Assembly: GCA_902826945.1 (NCBI GenBank)
Contig: CADEGS010000125.1
Span: forward strand, 1 to 12,818
Length of the DNA stretch: 12,818 nt
DNA from: an uncultured bacterium
Lineage (GTDB): Bacteria > Planctomycetota > UBA1135 > GCA-002686595
Direction: 5' to 3'
Positions 1 to 4,979 of the stretch are shown in pieces. Within the stretch, counting starts at the first letter, position 1. Each line of letters starts with the position of its first letter. A program made the position numbers and the translations under genes. Below the pieces are notes generated by a model, which did not search any database, was not told the origin of the DNA, and saw only the letters and a list, made by a program, of their open reading frames with translations.

Positions 1-26
1 GAGCGAGCCTCCCGCGGGACGCGACC

Positions 27-55
27 TTGCCCGCCCCGCACCAGGGCCGAATAAT
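27..55 (+). promoter_or_regulatory. candidate sigma70-type promoter for the metallophosphoesterase gene
   Basis: A TTGCCC hexamer at 27-32 (4 of 6 to TTGACA) is followed by a 17-base spacer and AATAAT at 50-55 (5 of 6 to TATAAT). This AT-rich patch stands out in an otherwise G+C-saturated region. The -10 lies inside a small dyad, GGGCCGA at 44-50 and TCGGCCC at 57-63 (7 bp, 6-base loop), which could be an operator or chance. Transcription would begin near 62 and leave a leader of about 64 bases before the GTG at 126. The match is by eye only; sigma preferences of this organism are unknown. Confidence 0.35.
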
Positions 56-125
56 CTCGGCCCGCAGCGGCGCCCGACCCCGGGCTCCTCCGGGCCGCCG
101 CCCGGACGCCACCCAGCGGGCACCC

Positions 126-947
126 GTGACCCAGCCTCTCACCGCCGTCCTCTCCGACCTGCACGGCAACCAGCCCGCGCTGGAGACCGCGCTCCGCGAC
201 GCCCGCCGGCGAGGGGTGCGCCGCTACGTGTGCCTGGGGGACGTCGTCGGCTACGGCGCGCGCCCGCGCGAGACGCTCGACCTAGTGATGGCGCTGTGCG
301 TCGAGCGGCCCGCCGGCGGCCCCGAGTACGGCGCGCTCGAGCCCGGCCTGTGCCTGCAGGGCAACCACGAGTACGCGCTCCTGCACGACCAGAGCGAGGA
401 CTTCAACCCGCGCGCGCGCGCCGCGATCGAGTGGACGCGCGGCGAGCTGAACCGCGCGCCGGCGCGCGAGCGCGGCTACGCCTACTGGGACTTCCTCGCC
501 GACCTCGAGCCGCGCGTCGCCGAAGGCGAGGTGCTGTACGTCCACGGCTCGCCGCGCGACCCGGTGCGCGAGTACCTGGTGCCGCACGACGTCGCGGACG
601 TGTCCAAGATGGCGGACAACTTCGCCCGGCTGGGGGAGCGCCGCGTGTGCTTCGTCGGCCACAGCCACGTCCCGGCCATCTACTTCGAGAGCGGCTCCCT
701 GTTCCTGCCCTCCGGCGACGAGTCGAGCTTCGACCTCGAGCGGATGAAGGACGAGCGCGCGATCGTCAACGTGGGCTCGGTCGGGCAGCCGCGCGACGGC
801 GACGCCCGCCTCTCCTACGCCGTCTTCGACGGCCGCACCGTCACGTTCGTGCGCCTGGAGTACGACGTGCCCTCGGCGCAGGCGGCCATCCGGGCCGTGC
901 CCGAGCTCCCCGACTCCCTGGCCGATCGCCTGGCGATCGGCCGGTAG
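126..947 (+). CDS. metallophosphoesterase, YfcE/MJ0936-like calcineurin fold
   Basis: Predicted 273-aa cytoplasmic phosphoesterase with a two-metal (probably Mn/Fe/Ni) active site. Visible motifs in order: SDLHGN at residues 10-15 (D-x-H), GDVVGYG at 38-44, GNHE at 79-82, VHGSPRDP at 139-146, GHSHVP at 178-183 and NVGSVGQPRDGD from 215. All metal ligands expected of the superfamily are present, so it should be active. The closing NxGSxGQPRDG motif is typical of YfcE/MJ0936-like phosphodiesterases; the natural substrate cannot be read from sequence. The GTG at 126 is chosen because it leaves only nine residues before the first motif strand. An earlier in-frame TTG at 27 adds 33 Pro/Arg-rich residues and lies inside the candidate promoter. 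No clear Shine-Dalgarno sequence is seen. There is no functional link to the genes downstream. Family is confident; start is moderately so. Confidence 0.9.
   Translation: MTQPLTAVLSDLHGNQPALETALRDARRRGVRRYVCLGDVVGYGARPRETLDLVMALCVERPAGGPEYGALEPGLCLQGNHEYALLHDQSEDFNPRARAAIEWTRGELNRAPARERGYAYWDFLADLEPRVAEGEVLYVHGSPRDPVREYLVPHDVADVSKMADNFARLGERRVCFVGHSHVPAIYFESGSLFLPSGDESSFDLERMKDERAIVNVGSVGQPRDGDARLSYAVFDGRTVTFVRLEYDVPSAQAAIRAVPELPDSLADRLAIGR
920..942. repeat. perfect 11-bp palindrome at the 3' end of the phosphoesterase gene
   Basis: Bases 920-930 and 932-942 are exact reverse complements around a single central T at 931. The dyad lies within the last codons of the phosphoesterase gene and ends two bases before its TAG. 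It could be the stem of an unusual terminator (no T-run follows), a mRNA 3'-end stabiliser, or a protein-binding dyad. The coding frame reads through it as ADRLAIGR, which constrains it little. Confidence 0.5.
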
Positions 948-954
948 ACCCCGT

Positions 955-976
955 CCGGGCCTCCGCGAGCGCCCGG
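955..976 (+). terminator. weak intergenic hairpin between phosphoesterase gene and yidC
   Basis: CCGGGC at 955-960 pairs with GCCCGG at 971-976 around a 10-base loop, within the 55-base gap before yidC. Only a poor pyrimidine stretch (CCTTCCCCC) follows, so it is not a classical rho-independent terminator. With the palindrome at 920-942 it may mark the end of the phosphoesterase transcript. Evidence is limited to base pairing. Confidence 0.2.
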
Positions 977-1002
977 CCTTCCCCCAGCGATCCCGCCTGC
1001 CA

Positions 1003-2973
1003 TTGGAGAAGCGCCTCCCGCTCGCCCTCTTCCTGTCGTTCCTCGTCCTGTTCGCCTGGACGATCCTGACCGCGCCGCCGAAGACCCCGCCGGACGAGAC
1101 GGCGCCGGCGGTCGAGGGCGGCGCCGGGACGAGCGGGACCGCGCAGGGCGCGCCGGGGCCGGCGGCCGCGGCGCTCGCGCCGGCGCCCCCGGCGGCGACG
1201 GTGGCCGAGACCGAGGAGCGCACGCTCGAGCTCTTCGTCGGCGAGCCCGGGGTGCCCGGCTACTACCGGCTGCGCTTCACGAACCGCGGCGGTCGTCTGC
1301 AGGAGCTCGACTTCGGCGACTACTTCCGCCAGGGCGGGCTGGACGAGGCGGCGCGCGCCGACCCCGCGCACTGGCTGCCCCTGGTCGAGCCGATCGAGAC
1401 GGCGGCCGGCACGACCGGCTCGCTCTCGCTCGAGGTCAGCCCGTCGAGCAGGTCGCTCGCGCCGGCGGGGCTGGCGGACGTCCTGTGGCAGATGACGCCG
1501 CTCGCGGACGGCGTCGAGATGCGCTACGGGCCCGGCACGGGGCTGGTCTTCACGAAGCGCGTCCGCGCGCGTCCCGGCACGTGGGACCTGAGCTTCGAGC
1601 TCGAGGTCGAGAACCAGGCCGCGGGCGCGCTCGGCCGGCGCGACTTCGTGCTCTCGCCCGCGGGCGTCGTGCGCGCCGAGCTGGGCGACAAGTTCTACCA
1701 GGAGCCGCGCGCCGCCGCGGTCGGCTTCGACGCCGAGGACGAGGAGTACCGCGCGGCCTCGGTGCCGGCGGCGTCGCTGCGGCGCGACGCGGGCGAGACG
1801 CTCGACGTGCCCGTGCCGCCGGCCTTCGTCGGCGTGCACAACAAGTACTTCGCCTTCTTCCTGCGCGGGGCGGATCCCGCCGCCGCCGCCACGCTGCAAG
1901 GGGCGCGCGCGCTGGCCGTGCACCCGCTGGCGCCGATCCTGGGCGAGAACGGGCCGCTCGACTTCGTCGAGGTCGTCGTCCCGCTCGGGCTCGACCTGCC
2001 GCCGGAGGGCGAGCGCCGCTCGTGGACCTACACGGTCTACGCCGGCCCCAAGGACCGCGAGGTGCTGGCCGCCGACTTCGCGCCGCACGCCGAGGCGCTG
2101 GCCGACGACCTCGGCACCTTCTCCGGGATCTCGCGCCTGCTCCTGGCGGTGCTCGGCTTCTTCCACCGCATCCTCGGCAACTGGGGCTGGGCGATCATCC
2201 TGCTCACGATCTGCGTGCGGCTGGCGCTGTTCCCGCTGAACCGCCGCTCGCAGACCGCCATGGCGCGCTACCAGACGAAGATGAAGCGCGTCCAGCCGAA
2301 GATGGAGGAGATCAAGCGCCGCTTCGCGGACGACCCGCAGAAGCAGCGCGAGGCGCAGGCCCGGCTGATGCAGGAGGAGCGCGCCTTCCCGCCGCTCGGC
2401 GGGTGCCTGCCGATGTTCCTGCAGATCCCGGTCTTCTTCGGCCTCTTCAGCGCGCTGCGCACGACCTTCGACCTGCGCCAGGCGCCGTTCCTCGGCTGGA
2501 TCCGGGACCTGTCGCGGCCCGACCACCTGCTCGAGCTCGACCTGCACCTGCCGCTCCTCTTCACGACGCTCGACCTGCGCTACCTGAACCTGCTGCCGAT
2601 CCTGATGGTCGTGACCTGGGTGCTGCAGCAGATGGGCATGCCCAAGCCCTCCGACGAGCAGCAGGCGCGCATGCAGAAGATGATGATGTTCATGCCGATC
2701 CTGTTCGGCTTCTTCCTCTACGACTACGCGGCGGGGCTGTCGCTCTACATGATCACGCAGTCCACGCTCGGGATCTTCGAGCAGCGCGTGATCAAGAAGG
2801 TCTGGCCGGTGGACGAGAGCGAGCCCGAGCCGAAGAAACCGGCCGGCTGCGGCCCCTTCTCGGGCATCCTGGCCAACCTGGCGGAGAAGCAGAAGGAGCA
2901 GATGCGCCTGATGGAGGCGCGCAAGCGCCAGGGCGGCAGCTCGAAGCAGACGCGGCGCAAGAAGCGCCGCTAG
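1003..2973 (+). CDS. yidC: membrane protein insertase YidC (Oxa1 family, Gram-negative type)
   Basis: A 656-aa inner-membrane insertase that folds and inserts membrane proteins alone or with SecYEG. An N-terminal membrane anchor (residues about 5-23) is followed by a Pro/Ala-rich linker and a large periplasmic beta domain (about 65-345), the architecture of Gram-negative YidC. The conserved 60K_IMP core starts near 375. It contains the first core helix with the essential groove arginine, R406 (CVRLALFPLNRRS), a cytoplasmic coiled-coil pair (QPKMEEIKRRF), the LGGCLP motif at 465-470 and further membrane helices near 468-486, 515-545 and 563-597. The last 30 residues are very rich in Lys/Arg, which could help bind the ribosome. 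The start is TTG, supported by the MEKRLPLALF anchor pattern directly after it; no Shine-Dalgarno sequence is visible. The TAG stop lies inside the inverted-repeat element that follows. Adjacent yidC and mnmE is a widespread bacterial arrangement, but rnpA and rpmH are not upstream here. Confidence 0.97.
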   Translation: MEKRLPLALFLSFLVLFAWTILTAPPKTPPDETAPAVEGGAGTSGTAQGAPGPAAAALAPAPPAATVAETEERTLELFVGEPGVPGYYRLRFTNRGGRLQELDFGDYFRQGGLDEAARADPAHWLPLVEPIETAAGTTGSLSLEVSPSSRSLAPAGLADVLWQMTPLADGVEMRYGPGTGLVFTKRVRARPGTWDLSFELEVENQAAGALGRRDFVLSPAGVVRAELGDKFYQEPRAAAVGFDAEDEEYRAASVPAASLRRDAGETLDVPVPPAFVGVHNKYFAFFLRGADPAAAATLQGARALAVHPLAPILGENGPLDFVEVVVPLGLDLPPEGERRSWTYTVYAGPKDREVLAADFAPHAEALADDLGTFSGISRLLLAVLGFFHRILGNWGWAIILLTICVRLALFPLNRRSQTAMARYQTKMKRVQPKMEEIKRRFADDPQKQREAQARLMQEERAFPPLGGCLPMFLQIPVFFGLFSALRTTFDLRQAPFLGWIRDLSRPDHLLELDLHLPLLFTTLDLRYLNLLPILMVVTWVLQQMGMPKPSDEQQARMQKMMMFMPILFGFFLYDYAAGLSLYMITQSTLGIFEQRVIKKVWPVDESEPEPKKPAGCGPFSGILANLAEKQKEQMRLMEARKRQGGSSKQTRRKKRR

Positions 2974-3033
2974 TGTCCCGTCTCACGAGGCTCGCCGGAA
3001 CGTGCATGCGTACTCCTGAGACAGGACACTAGC
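2969..3033. repeat. 65-bp imperfect inverted-repeat element (MITE-like or hairpin) between yidC and mnmE
   Basis: TAGTGTCCCGTCTCA at 2971-2985 is the reverse complement, with one C/A mismatch, of TGAGACAGGACACTA at 3017-3031. Two further base pairs (2969-2970 with 3032-3033) extend the arms to 17, around a 31-base centre. The part from 2971 to 3031 is about 59 percent G+C by hand count, clearly poorer than its surroundings. It fills nearly the whole intergenic gap, provides yidC's TAG stop, and carries an AGGA (3023-3026) 12 bases before the mnmE ATG. Low G+C, long arms and sharp ends suit a small non-autonomous mobile element or an intergenic palindromic repeat. There is no T-run to make it a standard terminator. 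No second copy is seen in this window. Confidence 0.65.
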
Positions 3034-3038
3034 CGGCG

Positions 3039-4397
3039 ATGGACACGATCGCCGCCATCGCCTCGCCGCCCGGCGCGGGGCGGCGCGGCGTGCTGCGCGT
3101 CTCGGGGCCGCGCGCGCGGGCGCTGGTCGAGGCCTGCTTCACGCCGCTCGCGCCGCCGCTCGTGCTGCGCCGCGGGGCGCAGCGCGGGCGGCTCGACGAC
3201 GGCCGCGGCAGCCAGCCGGCGCTCTTCCTCTGGATGCCGGCGCCGGCCTCCTACACGCGCGAGGACGTGGCCGAGCTGCACCTGTGCGGGGCGCCGCCGC
3301 TCGTCGCCGCGGCGCTCGAGCGGCTGTGCGCGCTCGGCGCGCGCACCGCGGCCCCCGGCGAGTTCACGCGCCGCGCCTTCCTGAACGGGCGCATCGACCT
3401 CTCGCGCGCCGAGGGCGTGCTGGCCTTGGTCGAGGCGCGCGACGCGGACGCGCTGCGCGCGGCGCGGCGCCTGCTCGACGGCGGCCTGGCGCGCCGCGTC
3501 GAGGCGCTGCGCGAGGCGCTCGACGAGCTGCGCGCCCTGAGCGAGGCCAGCCTCGACTTCGACGAGGCGGAGACGGGCCACGTGCCGGCGGCGGAGCTCC
3601 TGGAAGGCGCCGACGCGCTCGCGCGGCGGCTGGCCGACGCGCTCGCGGGCGAGCGCGCGCGGGCCGCGCCGGCGGGCCTGCCGCGCGTCCTGCTCTTCGG
3701 CGCTCCGAGCGCGGGCAAGAGCTCGCTCTGGAACGCGCTCGGCGGCGGGCAGGCGCTCGTCTCGGACCTGCGCGGCACGACGCGCGACGTGAACGAGGCC
3801 GTCTGGCGCTGCGGCGGGCGAGCGGTCGTCCTGTGCGACGCGCCCGGGCTGGACGCGCGCGCGGGCGGCACGGACGCGGCCGCCCAGCGCCTGCTCGCCC
3901 GCGAGCGTGACGCCGCGGAGCTCGTGCTGTGGGTCGTGGACGCGAGCGCCGCGCGCGCCGGGGCGCTGGCCGAGGAGGCGCGCGCGCTCGGCGGCGCGCC
4001 GCGCGTCGTGGCCTGGACCAAGACCGACCGCGCGGGCGCGCCGCGCGCACCCGCGCCCGCGCTCCGCGCCGCGCTGGGGGAGGCGGACGTGGTCGCGGTC
4101 TCGGCCACCGCCCGCACCGGCCTGGCCGAGCTCGAGGCCCGCGCGGCGCAGGCGCTGGCGCGCGGCGCGCGCGCCGCGGGCGGGGGGCGCGAGCTCTTCG
4201 AGCGCCACCGCGAGGCCCTGGCCGCCGCCGCGGACGCGCTCGCCGCAGGGCGCGCGGCCCTGGCCGGCGGAGCGCCGCTCGACCTCGTCGCCCAGGCCTT
4301 CCGCGAGGCCGGCCGCGCCCTGGAGCGCATCGAGGGCCGCACGACGCCGGAGGACCTCCTGGAGCGCATCTTCGCGCGCTTCTGCATCGGCAAGTGA
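3039..4397 (+). CDS. mnmE: tRNA uridine-5-carboxymethylaminomethyl modification GTPase MnmE
   Basis: A 452-aa GTPase that, with MnmG, adds the (carboxymethyl)aminomethyl group to C5 of the wobble uridine in certain tRNAs; length matches the family (E. coli 454). The N-terminal tetrahydrofolate-binding domain opens with DTIAAIASPPGAGRRG and includes PGEFTRRAFLNGRIDLSRAE. A helical domain is split by the G domain, and the protein ends in the diagnostic FCIGK, whose Cys is essential for modification. In the G domain, the P-loop is GAPSAGKSS (221-229), switch GTTRD (246-250), G3 DAPG (267-270) and G4 TKTD (327-330). Three of these depart from the usual GxPNxGKSS, DTAG and NKxD, and the segment after G3 has a small insertion and no obvious catalytic Glu. 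The ATG follows the inverted-repeat element by five bases. Identity is firm because both ends are canonical; GTPase strength is uncertain. Confidence 0.96.
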   Translation: MDTIAAIASPPGAGRRGVLRVSGPRARALVEACFTPLAPPLVLRRGAQRGRLDDGRGSQPALFLWMPAPASYTREDVAELHLCGAPPLVAAALERLCALGARTAAPGEFTRRAFLNGRIDLSRAEGVLALVEARDADALRAARRLLDGGLARRVEALREALDELRALSEASLDFDEAETGHVPAAELLEGADALARRLADALAGERARAAPAGLPRVLLFGAPSAGKSSLWNALGGGQALVSDLRGTTRDVNEAVWRCGGRAVVLCDAPGLDARAGGTDAAAQRLLARERDAAELVLWVVDASAARAGALAEEARALGGAPRVVAWTKTDRAGAPRAPAPALRAALGEADVVAVSATARTGLAELEARAAQALARGARAAGGGRELFERHREALAAAADALAAGRAALAGGAPLDLVAQAFREAGRALERIEGRTTPEDLLERIFARFCIGK

Positions 4398-4399
4398 GG

Positions 4400-4415
4400 C
4401 CCCAATCCCTGGCGT
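4400..4415. promoter_or_regulatory. possible second, degenerate NrdR box
   Basis: CCCCAATCCCTGGCGT shares 10 of 16 positions with the strong box at 4441-4456 and begins 41 bases upstream of it, close to four helical turns. NrdR boxes usually occur in pairs an integral number of turns apart, most often about three. The match is weak in the AT-rich centre, so this is a suggestion only. Confidence 0.2.
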
Positions 4416-4435
4416 AGGCTCTCGCGCCGGAGTCG

Positions 4436-4464
4436 TTGACACACAACATCTTGCGTGGTTCTCT
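4436..4464 (+). promoter_or_regulatory. candidate promoter for nrdR and downstream genes
   Basis: A perfect TTGACA -35 hexamer lies at 4436-4441, in the gap after mnmE. Seventeen bases on, TTCTCT at 4459-4464 is only a poor -10 (outer T residues match). The NrdR box fills the spacer between them, the classic placement for repression. The transcript would start near 4471 and could run through nrdR, the ATP-cone protein and smc. Confidence 0.4.
4441..4456. promoter_or_regulatory. NrdR box (operator)
   Basis: ACACAACATCTTGCGT agrees at about 13 of 16 positions with the NrdR consensus ACACwATATnTwGTGT and is itself a near palindrome. NrdR bound to dATP represses ribonucleotide reductase genes through such boxes. 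It shares its first base with the TTGACA hexamer and lies 39 bases before the nrdR ATG, which points to autoregulation. The adjacent nrdR gene makes a chance match unlikely. Confidence 0.72.
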
Positions 4465-4466
4465 GA

Positions 4467-4493
4467 GGGCCCGGGGCGGCCTCCCCCGGGCCC
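4467..4493 (+). promoter_or_regulatory. all-G:C hairpin over the nrdR translation start
   Basis: GGGCCCGGGG at 4467-4476 pairs perfectly with CCCCGGGCCC at 4484-4493 around a seven-base loop. The stem has ten G:C pairs and ends two bases before the nrdR ATG. It covers the place where a ribosome would bind, and no Shine-Dalgarno sequence is present. It may restrict translation of nrdR from transcripts that read through from mnmE. A transcript starting near 4471 would lose the first four bases of the left arm. It is not a rho-independent terminator because no T-run follows. Confidence 0.5.
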
Positions 4494-4495
4494 CC

Positions 4496-4963
4496 ATGCG
4501 TTGCCCTCGTTGCAAGGCGGACAAGGACCGCGTCGTCGACTCGCGCGCCTCGGCGGACGGCTCCGCCATCCGCCGCCGCCGCGAGTGCCTGGAATGCTTC
4601 CTGCGCTACACGACCTACGAGCGCATCGAGACCACGCCGCTGCGGGTGGTGAAGAAGAGCGGCGAGCGCGTGCGCTTCGACCGCGAGCGCATCCAGGCCG
4701 GCATGGTGCGAGCCTGCGAGAAGCTCAACGTGCGCATGGAGGAGCTCGAGGACGCCACCGCGCGCATCGAGCAGCGCTGCCACGAGGAGTACGACCGCGA
4801 GGTCCCGAGCGCGGTGATCGGCAACCTGGTCATGGAGGAGCTGCGCAACCTGGACCAGGTGGCCTACGTGCGCTTCGCGAGCGTCTACCGCGAGTTCAAG
4901 GACGTCTCGCAGTTCCTCGACGAGCTGAAGCCGATCCTCGAGGGCAAGAACGCGGGCGGGTAG
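4496..4963 (+). CDS. nrdR: transcriptional repressor NrdR (zinc ribbon plus ATP cone)
   Basis: A 155-aa cytoplasmic repressor of ribonucleotide reductase genes, of normal family length. The DNA-binding zinc ribbon uses C3, C6, C31 and C34 (MRCPRC...RRRRECLEC) and is followed by the family signature YTTYERIE. The ATP cone spans about residues 49-139, beginning VVKKSGERVRFDRERI; it senses ATP against dATP and controls oligomer state and DNA binding. The ATG at 4496 is fixed by the universal MxCPxC N-terminus; an in-frame TTG at 4436 would add 20 residues and cover the operator. It lies 98 bases after mnmE and 16 before the ATP-cone protein. A NrdR box upstream indicates self-control, and a strong hairpin abuts the start. 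All key residues are present, so it should be functional. Confidence 0.97.
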   Translation: MRCPRCKADKDRVVDSRASADGSAIRRRRECLECFLRYTTYERIETTPLRVVKKSGERVRFDRERIQAGMVRACEKLNVRMEELEDATARIEQRCHEEYDREVPSAVIGNLVMEELRNLDQVAYVRFASVYREFKDVSQFLDELKPILEGKNAGG

Positions 4964-4979
4964 CTCGCGGCGCGCAGCG

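Noticed and set aside
27..125. Longer phosphoesterase starting at TTG 27
   Set aside because: Adds 33 Pro/Arg-rich residues without similarity to the family and starts inside a promoter-like sequence.
2971..3031. Classical transcription terminator after yidC
   Set aside because: The loop is 31 bases and there is no T-run; composition and end structure fit a repeat element better.
4467..4493. Rho-independent terminator after mnmE
   Set aside because: The stem is strong, but no T-run follows; the nrdR start codon comes two bases later.
4436..4495. Longer NrdR starting at TTG 4436
   Set aside because: NrdR proteins begin MxCPxC, which fits the ATG at 4496; the extension would translate the NrdR box and the hairpin.
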